64,000 nt of DNA from NCBI RefSeq assembly GCF_018320785.1, contig NC_054866.1:36061000-36124999 (forward strand). Direction: 5' to 3'. Source of the stretch: Cheilinus undulatus (Eukaryota > Chordata > Actinopteri > Labriformes > Labridae). Shown here piece by piece: positions 23,620-36,402 of the stretch; positions within the stretch are counted from its first letter, which is position 1, and each line of letters starts with the position of its first letter. A program made the position numbers and the translations under genes. The notes below the pieces were generated by a model, which was given only the letters and a program-made list of their open reading frames with translations, did no database searches and was not told the DNA's origin.

Positions 23620-26230
23620 CTTAGGTATCATAACTTGCTGTGCCATAATTATGACAGAGACGTGGCTAAATTATTCCATTCCTGAAACGGCGGTTAGCTT
23701 GGAAGGGCTAACAATATTCTGCCTGGATAGGAGCTGTGAACTGACTGGTAAAACCTGTGGTGGTGGTGGTGGTGGTGGTGTGTGTATCTACACTAATAAC
23801 AACTGGTGCAACAATGCTCACATTGTCCACAGACATTGCTCTCCTGACATAGAGTTTTTGACTGTGAAATGTAGGCCATTCTACCTACCCAGGGAGTTTA
23901 CTACTGTTAACATCACAGCCATGTACATTCCCCCTAGGGCTAACACCAAAGAGGCTCTGAGTATTCTCTACCATTCCATCAGTGACTTTCAGAGTACTCA
24001 ACCTGAGGGAGTTTTCATTGTTGCTGGGGACTTCAATCAGGCCAACATGAAAACTGTCCTCCTCATTTCCATCAGTATGTGGACTTTGCAACCAGGGGGA
24101 GGAATACACTGGACCTGGCCTATAGTAACATCAAAGAGGCTTTTAGAGCAGCACCTCACCTCTACCTTGGCTCCTCGGATCGTCTCTCTGTCATGCTTAT
24201 TCTATCTTATAAGCCCCTGCTGATCAGAGAGAGGCCTTCTGTTAAGCAGGTTAAGAGTTTGGTCTGAGGGGCTATGGAAGCCCTGCAGGACTGTTTCGAA
24301 TGTACGGACTGGGACATGTTCAGAGCAGCTGCAACATACCACCAGAACACAAATGTGGATGAATATGCTATGTCAGTGACGGATACATTCAAAAGTGCAT
24401 GGAGGATGTCAGTGTCATCAGAAACATCATCACCAGGGCCGCCCACAAACCATGGATGACTGGGGAAGTATGTGCCATGCTGAAAGAGCGGAACACAGCT
24501 TTCAAATCTGGGGACATGGTGACTGTAAGAACAGCTGGAGCCAATCTTAATCGTGCCATAAGGAAAGCAAAGCGAGCCCACAGCCTGAAAATTCAGGCAC
24601 TCTTCCATGATCCTAACAGCACAAGGAATTTGTAGCAGGGTATCCGGGAAATTACAAACTATAAGGCAGCCCAAGCACCTTGTAAGGATGACACTGACTT
24701 CCTCAACAAGGTCAGCGAACATTTTGGTAGGTTTGAGCCGCTGAACACCACCCCAGTGAGGAAGACTATTCCACACCCAGATGAAGAAGCATTGAATCTG
24801 GTAACATCCGTAAGACCCTGAAACACATCAACATTCGTAAGGCAGCGGGGCCGGACCACATACCGGGGCGGGTGCTCAAAGAGTGCTCCAACCAAGTTCT
24901 GACAGACATTTTTAACACCTCCCTGAGCCATGCCATCGTACCATCATGCTTCAAGAAGGCCTCCATCGTACCAGTGCCCAAAAAACCTTCAGTTACCAGC
25001 CTGAACGACTACCGCCCTGTCGCACTCACCCCAATCATAATGAGGTGCTTTGAGAGACTTGTAAAGTAACACATAGCCCCCCCCACTTTTGACCTACTTC
25101 AGTTTGCTTTCGCTCCAAATGCTCCACAGAGGATGCAATCTCCTCTGTATTACATCTGAGCATGCACCACCTGGAGGAGAGAAATGCCCCCATGCGTATG
25201 CTGTTTTTGGATTTCAGCTCAGCATTTAACACGGTCATTCCCTAGCATCTAATAAGCAAACTGGTACCCTGGGGCCTCAACACCACACTATGTAACTGGC
25301 TCCTGGACTTCCTCTCAAATAGGCCTCAGGCTGTGTGTGTGGGGAAGAACACCTGAGCACTGGTTCTCCCCAGGGCTGTGTTCTAAGTCCACTGCTCTTC
25401 ACCTTGATGACCCATGACTGTGTTGCTAGGCACACTACAAATCCCATCATGAAATACGCCGATAACACAACAGCAGCGGGTCACATCCCGCAGACAGACA
25501 ATGATGACCTGGCCTATAGAGAGGAGGTGCTGCAGCTGGTGGACTGGTGTGAGGAAAACAACCACATCCTGAATGTTGACAATACAAAGGAGATTATTGC
25601 TGACTTCAGGAAGAACCAGACCTGTCACCCACCACTGATCATAAACAACACAGCAGTGGAGGTGGTAGAGAGCACCAAGTTCCTGGGGATGCACATAACA
25701 GCTAGTCTGACATGGACCACAAATACAGCTTCTCTGGTAAAGCGAGCACAGCAGCGTTTGTTCTTCCTCCACAGGATGAGAAGAGCACACCTCCCTACCA
25801 ACATCCTCACCTCTTTCCACAGAAGCACCACAGAGAGTATTATGACAACTTGCATCTCTGTGTGGTGTGGCAGTTGCTCAGCTGCAGATTGGAAGAGCCT
25901 TCAGAGAGTGGTGAGGACAGCAGAAAAAATCATTGGTACCTCTCTTCCCTCCATCCAGGACACTGGTTTCAAATGCTGCTTGTTGCGAGCGAACAACATT
26001 ATCGAGGACAGCACACACCCATATCATGGTCTGTTCTCTCTACTGCCCTCTGGCAGGAGGTATCACAGCCTGAAGTGCAGAACAGTCAGGTTCTGCAACA
26101 GTTTCATTCCCCACACAATCAGACTGTTAAACTCAAACGGTTTTGGACTTTAAACTCCACACCACAAACTCAAATAGCCGAGGCCCGCACTGTTTTAAAG
26201 GCACTTTAGTGGGTGCATCTTAGTGCAGTA
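23620..26230 (+). pseudogene. Broken CR1/L2/Rex1-type LINE (endonuclease plus reverse transcriptase)
   Basis: Coding remnants run in order along the + strand in several frames. From 23651 comes an APE-type endonuclease (starts MTETWL, carries VAGDFNQANMK), then a linker, then reverse transcriptase ([19 protein letters not shown] at 25001-25060, GSPQGCVLSPLLFTLMTHD at 25364-25420). A long C-terminal domain in frame 25335-26153 ends near LLPSGRRYHSLKCRT. The catalytic FADD box reads YADN at 25454-25465, so the second aspartate is lost, and there are multiple frameshifts and stops. A dead but nearly full-length ORF2-type copy. Clade assignment within the CR1/L2/Rex1 group is uncertain. Confidence 0.9.
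23756..23779 (+). repeat. (TGG)n microsatellite inside the LINE endonuclease
   Basis: Eight or so TGG/TGT units encode a run of glycines within the endonuclease remnant, evidently expanded after insertion. Confidence 0.9.
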
Positions 26231-26287
26231 GATTTGCAGCTGGAATGCACTTTATCATGTTTCTTTTAGATGATAGTATTTATTATT

Positions 26288-26500
26288 ACCCACGCCGATG
26301 AAATCGGCAGGGGGTTATGTAAAGGGTTCTGTATTTTTGTTTCTTTGTTTCTTTGTTTGTATGTGTACAAGATAACTCAAGAACAGACAGTCGGATCTTC
26401 ACCAAACTTTCAGGGAATATTGGGATAGTGACAGGGAAGAATCGATTAGCATGCACTAAGTCCTGTCTGGTAACAACACTCCTTAGGTTGACATCACTCC
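26288..26500. repeat. Interspersed repeat ('cacgccgatgaaatcggca' type)
   Basis: Starts with the small inverted motif ccgatgaaatcgg, followed by 'agataactcaagaacagaca' and 'caccaaactttcagggaat'. This is a repeat found widely in fish genomes, whose class I cannot state with confidence. Confidence 0.45.
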
Positions 26501-26619
26501 CGTATCCTTACGCTTTTTAGAACGTGAAATAGTGCCATTATATTATGTCACACTAATGTTGAATATGTAAGGTTTAGCATTGTATTCTTATTGGCAATTA
26601 AGGTACAGAAGATCTCAGA

Positions 26620-26770
26620 TGACACAGGGTAACACAAAAGTTATGTAACTACCAGTGCAACTAATTACTTTTTGCTGTAACTAAGTAATGTTATGCATTA
26701 CTTTTAAAAGAAAGTAACAAATAATGTGTAATGGATTACTTTATTTGAATAAGTATCCCAATAATAGAAA
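26620..26770. repeat. hAT-derived MITE remnant (GTAACTAAGTAA type)
   Basis: Runs of 'aagttatgtaactaccagt', 'attactttttgctgtaact' and 'taatggattacttt' resemble the termini of the hAT element that ends at 33349 with ...actttgtaacgcgttaccc. Boundaries are decayed. Confidence 0.55.
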
Positions 26771-29700
26771 TAATTAATTTGAGCAGTACATGATGTAATA
26801 TCAGTTCTTCTGCCAAAAATCGTGATTTTTAATTCTAACCACACAGTAATTTGCAGTAGTATTCTATGTATTTGAAATTTCGTTATAGTTTTACCTTACA
26901 ATAATTAGCTTGATACAGAGACTTGGTGGCTTTTGAGGAGCCTGAACTCAGTTGGGGGTCCAGGAGTCCTTCCCAGGATCTTTTTTGTGTGTGTTTCTTA
27001 CTGTAGTTTGATGCTTGAACACCTTATCTACATTCTAAATATTCATCTTCATCTTCATCCTTTGCCGCTGGCCTGTGAGCAGGAGACCCCTGGTAATAGC
27101 CCTATGGTAAAACTGCCCATGCTTTGGTTTGTCATAACTGGAAAACTTGGCACAGGGCTTTTATTGTACCTGTTTTTATTTGCTTATTTGTAACTAACAC
27201 TGTTACAAACAGAATAATAAAACATTTCTGCCAATCAACATGAGTCACTTCTGTATGATTGTATGTATTCATGCCTGAAACAATCTATGAAAAGCATGCT
27301 CAAAGAAATGCAAAGCTCTGTGTGTTTATATGAGTAAAACGTTTGAGACAATATTAACATAGTATTGGAAATTGGGAATTCAAAACTGCATCCTGGTTTC
27401 TGAGGAATTTGCTGTGTTGATGAATTATTCATTTACAGAAAGCAGACAAGCATTTGCATGTAAAAACGTTTTATGTGCCAACATGCATGCTGTGTGTATA
27501 TGCTGTGGACATATATAGATACAGAAGACTAGACAGATGGATGGATGGATGGATGGATGGATGGATGGACAGGTAAGTAGGTTGATAGGTAAACAACTTT
27601 TATGGATGGACAGACATAGAAAGAGATAGGCATGTCCAGTAAACCAGCAGAGCACTGGTCTCCCCTCATCAAGGCCCCCCGATAATCAGTCTCCAAACCA
27701 CAACCCGCCTTCCCTCCATCTCCTCTCCGTTAGCCAAAGCTCACAGTGAGTCACTGACTCAAAAACAAGCTGCAGTCTGACACGACATAAGCTTAAAAGT
27801 AATTATTCTACTATGCAGAGTCAGTACTGTTTTTTTCCCCACTTTCTGTGTATGTGAAAGAGAAAATGATGTAGGCACAAGAAGGGAAGGAGGAAGCTAC
27901 AAAGGGGAAGGAAGAGAAAAAAAAACAGCAGTTATGTGTCAGGTCTAAGAATGAGCTGTAACCTAATGAGTGCAGATGAAAGCTGACTGTCTAAACTAAC
28001 TCAATTCTTTGCTCTGCTAGTCGCACTTCTTAGCGTAATGATGTTTGCTTCAGACTACTGATGCCACAGTGCAACGCTGGGTTGCCTTTTTGTGGTCATA
28101 TGTTTTTGGCCTCTCCCATGTGCAGAATGTTGAGCTTGGCTAGAACCAAACAGGGGCTGACATCACCCACACTGCTCAGCAGACATCCGTTTAAGACTTG
28201 TTTACAGTGGTGAAACCGCCGGCATGCCTCTGTCCCCGCTCGTATAAACACAGAATGGAGCTGACCATGTGCACACTTGTGCGTGAGTGTGCAGTGTTTA
28301 CACAGAACAGATAGAGAAATATAACCAGACCAGGAGGTAAGGCTGCAATCTGTGGAGTTGTGGTTAAACACAGAACAGGACTGTAGCAACGTGAGGGTGA
28401 GGATGTTCCTGGGAGGTCTTTGTAGAGGGGATCAGAGAGTTTTGAGGGGGCAAGGTGTAGTGTGTACACAGAGGTGAGGAGGAATGTTGTAAAGCTGTTT
28501 GTAGAGTCAGCAGGCCAATGAAAATGCGTAGTTGTTGGAGCTCTGCCAAAGCCATGATAGGAAAAATGAGGAAACAGAAGAAAATGGAGGACTGGGAATG
28601 AATGAAAAGAATGGGATCTATAAAGAGAAATCTCAGCCGTCTTGTCCACTGAGCCGAGTTTTACACTTTTCATAAGAATGCAGTCCCAGGTTAATGAAAT
28701 CTGGGAAGCTCTCTCTAGAATTGAATCAAAGCACATCCTGCCCCACTGCACCATTTCTTAACACCTCCATCTCACTGCAGAATGTGTTCATCCTTTTTGT
28801 TTTATGCCGCCGATCAGCAGCACATCTGTTTCACACATCACTGTGCTTCCTGCATACATTCCTGTAGCCATCCATACTTGCTAGGTGTATGTATGTGTAT
28901 CCCTCTATAGAGACAAAATGAAAGAACATATACATTACATATTCTTTCCTTGTCCATCCAGAGGGACTGAAATGAAGAAGACTAGGAACACTGCAAAAAA
29001 AGAAAAAAGCACACACAATAGAGCAAAGGGTTGGATAAGAATTATGTCTCAGCTTCTTGTCTTTTGTGTCATTGGTAAATAAAGATCAAACCCTTCTAAA
29101 TAAACTGATATGCAAAGGTTTAAGGCTTTACAAGAAACATGCCTCTGGAAATATAAGCTTCTCTCTACTTATACAGTAGAAATTATATCATAAAGATTAA
29201 TTCAGGTGTCAGAAAGGAGACAATGTATTCATGGTGGTGGAATAGAAAGAAACATAATGCGACAACAGATTATAGGGGAGCAGGGGAGAGATGAGTTGGT
29301 ACACCCTGCAAAGGATGGTCAGGGGTTTGATTCTAAATCATCACATGCTTAAATATTCTTAAGCAAGATAACAACCCCCCAAAAAAGAACTGTCAGTTGC
29401 GCAGTTATTTTGCCAGACACTGAATCAGTGTATAAATGCACTCATGTGAAAGGTTTATCCTAACATGAGGGATATCAAGAAATTGGAAGAGGTGGGTTGG
29501 AAGAGGTTTCGATGGTGGTCTATTTTAATGACAGTCTTTCTCGTCTTTATGGTAGCATCAGTCACAGATGACACTACGTAGCCCTTCAAGACACGCAGGA
29601 GTGACAGTGCTCCCAATGCATTTCTATATTTAACTGCAGGCAGAATTGTAACCAAATGAGATTCAGCAATCATTCTTTTTGCATATAAAACCAGAGGAGT

Positions 29701-29973
29701 AACACTAACATATTACTCATTCAATGTGTTTCAGAATAATGTTTCCTTGCAGAAATATCCTTCCTTCTTTTGCAGAAATGTAGTAAAAAGCACACACATC
29801 AAAAACAATACATCATAATATGAGCCAGACTGTTGCCTTGCACAGCACTTCCTACTTTACGTGTACGTGATGAGGTATGCTGATGTTTTGTCTGCAGGAA
29901 ACATATCGCATTGTTTTCTTGCAGGTCATAACCCACACTTGTTATTGTTTCAGCATGGTCTTCTGCAAACATA
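26771..29973. other. About 3.2 kb non-coding, nothing recognised
   Basis: The longest open frame is 187 codons on the minus strand (28191-28754). It has no recognisable domain or splice context, and I do not support it. Confidence 0.4.
27537..27569 (+). repeat. (GGAT)n microsatellite
   Basis: About eight perfect ggat units. Confidence 0.95.
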
Positions 29974-31001
29974 CAGTTGCAAGGAAAAGTATGTGGACCC
30001 TTTGGGATTTCTGCATAAATTGGTCATAAAATGTGTTCTGATCTTCATCTAAGTCACAACAACAGACAAAAACAGTCTGTTGAAATTAATACCACACAAA
30101 AAATTATATGTTGTCATGTTTTTATTGAACAAACCATGTAAACATTCACAGTGCAGTGTAGAAAAAGTATGTGAACCCCTAGGCTAATGACTTCTCCAAG
30201 AATTGCAGCCAGGAGTCAGCCAACCTGAGATTGGATGTGTTGGTTAAAGCTACCCTGCCCTATAAAAAACACACACCAGTTTTGAATTTGCTGTTCTCAA
30301 GAAGCATTGCCTGATGTGAATCATGCCTGGCACAAAAGAGCTCTCAGAAGACCATGATCAAGAATTGTTGACTTACATGAAGCTGAAAAGGGTTACAAAA
30401 GTATCTCTAAAAGCCTTGATGTTCATGTGTCCACGGTAAGACAGACTGTCTACAAATAGAGAAAGTTCAGCACTGTTGCTACTCTCCCTAGGCATTGTTG
30501 TCCTGTAAAGATGACTGCAAGCCAACAGAATGGCTTCAACAGAAAAAAAAAATACGCCTTCTGGAGTGGCCCAGTCAGAGTCCTGACCTCAGCCCGATTG
30601 AGATGCTGTGGCATGACCTCAAAAGAGCGATTCACACCAGACATCCCAAGAACATTGCTGAACTGAAATAGTTTTGTAAAGACGAATGGTACAAAATTCC
30701 TCCTGACCGTTGTGCAGGGCTGATCTGCAACTACAGGAAATGCCTGGTTTAGGTTATTGCTGCCAAAGCAGGGTCAACCAGTCATTAAATCCAAAGGTTC
30801 ACATACTTTTTCTACCCTGCACTGTGAATGTTTACATGGTTTGTTCAATAAAAACATGAAAACATATCCTTTTTTTGTGCAGTATTAGTTTAAGCAAACT
30901 GTGTTTGTCTATTGTTGTGGGTTAGATGAAGATCAGAACACATTTTATGACCAATTTATTCAGAAATCCAAGAAATCCCAAAAGGTTCACATACGCAACT
31001 G
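29974..31001 (+). mobile_element. Tc1-like transposon, internally deleted (1028 bp)
   Basis: TA dinucleotides flank both ends (29972-29973 and 31002-31003). The terminal repeat begins cagttgcaaggaaaagtatg and is mirrored at the right end. Long inverted arms of about 200 bp each hold a second, inner copy of the 'aagtatgtgaacccct' motif near 30165, matched in inverted form near 30805; this is the IR/DR layout known from Sleeping Beauty-like elements. The interior keeps only scraps of transposase, including [11 protein letters not shown] with the third catalytic acidic residue (30575-30665). Confidence 0.9.
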
Positions 31002-31003
31002 TA

Positions 31004-31485
31004 TGTATGCTCAAAAGTGTCTGGCACACTTAGAGATTTGATTGCATTACTGTAAATAGTTTATCTTCTATAAACATGCTGTCTATTTGCAAATTGAGCA
31101 TAATTTCATTTTATCTTCGTTTTTGCCTTCTAAGACATGGCTGGCGTTACAACATGGAAATGCTCACAAGTCTGTAGACCACAGGCTGCTGATGGAAACA
31201 TGGTTATACAAAGCAAGTCATAAGAAATTAGAAAATAGGATAGAGAAAAAAGATGTTTAAACAGAGAATGGACAGACACTTTTACATTTTCCATTAGCAG
31301 TGTAAAACTGACTTGTAGTTTTCAGTAATGGGGTTATTGCTAAATGTGATAATGTCAAACATTACTACAAGGCAAAATGCACATCACTGGAGTGAATGCA
31401 CCACATGGTGGAAAATAAATGACCCTAGAGCCTGATATGATAGATTTACCAGAACCCTGAGTCAATCAAATACTGGCAGTATTTT
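31004..31485. other. Non-coding, nothing recognised
   Basis: Short gap between a Tc1 element and a LINE fragment. Confidence 0.4.
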
Positions 31486-32020
31486 AACTGGACACTTTCC
31501 TGCTTTTAAACACGCTGCGGTCCAACCACTTTTAAAGAAACCAAATCTTTACCCTTCTCATCCCAGTAATTTTAGACCAATTTCTAAACTCCCATTTTTT
31601 GCCAAAGTTTCACAGAAAGTAGTTTTAACACAGATTTTAGATTTTATGAATGATAATGACATCTTTGAGAAATTTCAATCATGTTTAGAGCACAACATAG
31701 TACAGAGACCACCCTCCTCAAAGTAACAAATGACCTTCTTTTAGCTGCAGAAAGAGGAGAGAGTGCAATTTTAATTCCTTTAGATTTAAGCGTGGCATTT
31801 GATACAGTTGATCATGCCATTTTAATAGAACATCTCCAGTCCTGGGTCGGTGTCAAGGGATCTGCACTTAGTTGGTTTTATTCCTATCTTTTAAACAGAA
31901 CCCTTGCGGTCACCATAGGTAACCACACATCGTCCACCTCTCCTATTACCTGTGGTGCACCACAAGGTTTTATTTTAGTCCCACTTTTATTCTCTGTTTA
32001 TATGCCACAGTTGACATACT
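31486..32020 (+). pseudogene. L2-type LINE fragment, left part of reverse transcriptase
   Basis: Translated remnants run NFRPISKLPF, then STETTLLKVTNDLL, LDLSVAFDTVDHAIL and GAPQGFILVPLLFSVYM, the ordered first motifs of an L2-clade (Maui-like) fish reverse transcriptase. The clean reading frame 31681-32022 ends where hAT sequence begins. A short later piece of the same ORF resumes at 33350, so the LINE was split by insertion and then deleted in part. Confidence 0.85.
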
Positions 32021-33349
32021 AGCTTTGGTCCACAGTCCCGAACATTTGGCAATGGCACTCCTGTATACCGCTCTTGTTCCGGTGTGTGTAGACAGCCATC
32101 TCTCCACATCCGTGGTGGCGATGAGATTGAGTGTGTGCAAAGCACATCTGTGGTGTGGAGAGAGGACAAACCTGTTGTCATCACAGGTGGAAAGCACATT
32201 ATGTAGATCTGCAAACGTAACTTCTTCACTCTCATCCTCCTCCTCTGCCTCTGATCTGAATTTGTTTTCTGATACACTTGAAACACCTTAACAAAATTGG
32301 AGCCGTCGTCAGTGACTGTGGCTGTCACTTTCCCACTGATGATGTGTGTATCTGTTCAATCTTGCTGGCGATCGTGTCAAAAGTGTGTCTGCCTCTCACT
32401 CATCTGCATGCAATGGCGGCTTTCATACGCTGCAACGAAGTGGGCTGGATCCAGTGCGCTGTCATTCCCATAAAACTTTTGTTGTTTGCAGTCCACAAGT
32501 CCGCAATGGTGGAAAAATATTCCACACATTCAAAGGGTTTTTTTTTCAGTTCTTTTTCCATATTGGTGTAAGCTTTGCCAAGGTAGCTGGCAAATGTTTT
32601 TCTGTCAGGCACATTTCCTCCCTGTGTGTTACGCGTCATTGGGATTTTGTTGACTATTTTGCTGAAAGATGAAGACTCCATCGTTGAAATTGGAAGCATC
32701 TCTTCCACCACATAACCAGCTACAAGCTCATTGATTTCCCTTAGGCTGACAGTTTTGGCTGAACTGAAAACTAGTCTTTGCTGTTTAGGAGCTGTGGCAC
32801 CACTGGCAACTCTCTCCTCTCCCATAGGCCTGGCAACAAGTGTCGCGGTGCCATGTTTAGCTTGTAAATGCTTCTTTAAATTTGATGTAGAGTTCTTTGC
32901 AGCTGACAAAAACTTGTCCTCCCGGCACAATTTACACTTCACCGTGATGTTCTTGTCCTTTTTGTTTAAAAACCCCGAATAATGAGAATATTTCCAGGAC
33001 AAAAACGCGGTCTTCTCTGACTCCACCTTCTTGCTCGCTGAACTCACATGGCAGGCATGCGCGCTGACACAGATGAAGGTTTACCTTCCGCTTCTACGCC
33101 GATGGCTGCTCCAAGAGAAGAGAGGAGACTGCGCTGATCCTTCTTGGATTTTATTTTTATTTTGTTTCTGTGTCCAAAAAGGATGAGAGAATTCAAGTAT
33201 ATTTTCCCAGTCACTGTTACTTTTTTAAAAAGTAACTAGTAAAAGGATTACTTAAAATGCAAAACTAATGCGTTATGTTACTCGTTACTACAAAAAAGTA
33301 ATCTGAGTACTCTAACTGATTACTTTGTAACGCGTTACCCCCAACACTG
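32010..33349 (-). mobile_element. hAT transposon, truncated, inserted in an L2 LINE
   Basis: The right end at 33200-33349 has the typical hAT-family terminus, ending ...gtaacgcgttacccccaacactg. Transposase is on the minus strand from 33047. A BED-type zinc finger (CKLCREDKF...LKKHLQAKH, roughly residues 38-65) is followed by a linker and a DDE-domain start (WTANNKSFMGMTAHWI). It continues through VTATVTDDGSNF and the motif HHRCALHTLNLIA in shifted frames to about 32015. Stops and frameshifts break it. The C-terminal half and the other terminus are missing. Confidence 0.9.
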
Positions 33350-33449
33350 TTTAGGAGTAATCTTTGCAAATCTCAACTTTGAACAACACATTAAAACAGT
33401 TGTACAGTCCTGCTTCATCCACATCAGAACAATCACAAAAATCAAACCC
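33350..33449 (+). pseudogene. L2-type LINE fragment, right part
   Basis: The sequence directly after the hAT terminus translates to GVIF...LNFEQHIKTVVQSCFIHIR, a conserved stretch lying well downstream of the RT catalytic box in L2-type LINEs. It continues the fragment at 31486-32020. The intervening RT part with the catalytic aspartates is gone. Confidence 0.75.
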
Positions 33450-34359
33450 CCCCCAAAACGAGGTAGTAGACATGCATAGCTCCAATGCTAACCTCAGCTA
33501 TACAGGCTAGCATTGCTGTGGTATTTGAACAGCAGAGCTTGTTGGTGGCTAAAATCCATGCCTATTGGAAGACATGTAAAAAATCTTGTCTGCTAAGAGA
33601 AAAATTCAGTGTGACTCTGTTATTTTTTTAAATAAAGAAATGTAGCCCAGTTATGGTTAAACTAATGCTAAATGGACCTCTATGCTGCAATTATCATCAG
33701 AAAATTTCTACATAATTTCTACATACTGAATATAAAAAGCAGTGATTTTCACCACAGTTTAAATGGTTTTCCTGGCATGGAGGTGATCAACATCACAAAT
33801 TACTCAGTCCTGCAGAACCCCTAGCGTCCAGCCCTGTCTAGTCAGATGATGGGAGACAAGAGTCTTGAGGAGATTTGTACTGAGCTAAGAGGCTAGCTGA
33901 CCACCTTTAACACAAAAGAATTCCTAATTTTAATGTATGTCATCTTTAATGTATGTCACATTAGCTAGTTCCCGCTTGAGTGCCAGTTTCCTTTCCTCCA
34001 TCCTTTGGCATTATTTATTCCACATTTAAAAGCCAAAGTGGTTGCAAATGAAGAGTCATTTGGGAGCCAAACAGCCAGCTCTGCCGAGCTTAGCCTAATG
34101 ATCTGGATCTTTTAAAAAGATGTATTTCCCATCAATGTAAGCAAGACTCAAGGTTTGTGGGATGGAAATCAGCTGAGGAAACACGGCTATGATCAGAGCT
34201 TAATGTGCTAAAACATGGCCAAATTATACTGAAAAAAAACCTGACTGCTTTGTGGAAATGGACCATACATGAGCAGCAGGATTTAGACAGGTGCTTTTAA
34301 AAATTCCTGCCTACTGCTGTTTCTCTGGGACTTGGAGGGGGGTTGCTTTATTTTGCTTG
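33450..34359. other. Non-coding, nothing recognised
   Basis: No gene or clear repeat end is visible. Confidence 0.4.
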
Positions 34360-34530
34360 AATATTTCACTACTTCTGGGACACAGGAGTAGCTAAAGTAT
34401 TAATATTGTTTATATTTTTACACTTTGAACCTTTGGCATAGTCATAAACAGCTCAAAACATAGCCTATTTGGGTGTTCTCCACTGCTGCTCAACGTCATC
34501 TGCAAAGATCCTGTATTATAGCTACATCTG
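34360..34530 (+). repeat. Unnamed interspersed repeat, copy 1
   Basis: Aligns with 41570-41780: shared blocks include atatttcactact, gacacnnnagtagct and catcatctgcaaaga/cgtcatctgcaaagatcctg, in the same order and similar spacing but considerably diverged. Copy 2 follows directly on a hAT 5' end, so this may be hAT interior. Confidence 0.55.
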
Positions 34531-36402
34531 AGCAAAACCCTGCACCGGCAGTAGCCACTGCTGTCAGCTTTCAGTCCAATAAAACCCCACCTGTAGTTAT
34601 CTACCACTTTGTTCTCCTCAAGCGACACTGACTGGCATGACCCAAAATGGTGCAGATTCCAAGATGGATTTGTCAATGACAGTCATCAAGTCTGGCCAAT
34701 CCATCTGCTTGTCAAGGTTAACAGCCTGCCTCATTTGATAAAAGAGTAGTAGCAGTAATAAAGCAGTAAAACAGAAGTAATAGCAGCCATACAGAAAATT
34801 GAGGGTGCAACCAAACTTGAAGAATCATGATGAGTCGTGATGAATTGTGATGCATCATAATATCCAATCCAAGTGAACATTTAACCTGATAATCAGAAGT
34901 GAATCGCATCATGAGACCTGTCGAGATGCACAGCTGTGAAAAGAAAAAAGAAATTTTACTTAAAGCTAGTGTTGTTAAAAGATCGTTTTAGGGAACACTA
35001 GATTCCAGGTTACTTTCTCAGAATGTGAATCTGTTACTCATGCCATGGTTCACTTCTTGTAGCTTAGGGTTAGAATATTTGGGTCTTGAACAGAAGTACT
35101 GCCATCCCTAAATCTGCTGCAAGTTTAGCTTAAATTCTCAAACAGAGAGATTTTAAGCTGGGACATGAAATGATGATACTCTTATTAGAGGACAAAGAAG
35201 TGCTTTGAATTACTACACACTAGAAACTGTTCACGGAGCAAGGAACAAATCTGTGCAGCTTCATTTTAGATTTATCTCCATCTGAGCAAAAATCCAATTT
35301 AGATCCCCCCTCCTTGACCACATAGCAATCTAACCTCCTCTTCATGATGCAACATAACTCAAGGACAGTGAGTCAGCCAGTCAATATGAGCCTAATCTAA
35401 TCCTTGGTGCAGAAACCTGAGCAGCCATGAGACAAGCAGAGAGCTGTGATGTCACAGGGCAAGACCTTCGCCCCATCTACCTGCTGAGAGAGGCAATGAA
35501 GGCGAGAGCAGGATGGGAAAAGGAATAAGAAAAGGGAGAGGATGCTCTTCTCATTTCTGCACTGACATCTTTTTTCTTGTCTGTGTGCAGCAGAGCGCAA
35601 AGTCGAGACATTAGGATCATGTCACTCATAATCGCCACCTGGGGAGGAGTACAGGGAGAGCAACTGACCAATGAGAAAAACGGGAGAAAGCTGAGAAAGA
35701 GGTGAGACAAAGAAGGTGAGACTGAATCAGGGACTTGCAGGAAAAAAAGACAACCAGCACACGAGGAAAACCAAACGCAAATGCATGCTTTATTAAATAC
35801 ATTTGGCTTCTCTCAACGTTTTTGTTGTATACCTCTTCATATGAGAAGAAAATAAAACAATCTTTTTCGACCACTGAGCAAATACTTCAATTCTTGGTGC
35901 TGCTGTCTCTCTAGTCCAGTGAGCACCTCCAAACATGATCTCTGCTTATTTCCTCTCTTTATTTTCTCAAAACCGAGTAGACCGAGACAAATTCCTGCGG
36001 GTGTGTTATTTTGGAGAGCTGTTGACCACTTTAGGAATGGCTGGCAGAGCGAGTCTTGTCTTTTGGTGCCAACACACACAAGCTAGGAAGTCAAAGACAC
36101 CACAGAGGAAAGTGATGACTCCTCACCTCTGACACTGAGACCTAATATAGAAAAACATTTAATATTTGACATGTCAGGATGACTTGGGCAATTCATCTTA
36201 CTTTTTTGGTTCAAACAGAAATCTCCAGAGTTGAAAAATTAAGCTGAAGAGAAAAATGAGACTTCCTTGAGTGTCCACTTGAGGCGGTCTCTACAATCTG
36301 AAAGATACATATACTTCTGAAATTCAAATACAATTGCACTTGCATGTATACAGAAATGTTATTCTTTTAAGCTGTGTTCTAATATCATTATATTATTATT
36401 TC
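34531..36402. other. About 1.9 kb non-coding, nothing recognised
   Basis: Open frames on the minus strand at 35397-36079 overlap each other and contain no recognisable domain. Confidence 0.4.

Noticed and set aside
28191..28754. 187-codon minus-strand open frame
   Set aside because: No known motif, overlapping frames of similar quality, no exon boundaries; length alone is not enough in 64 kb.
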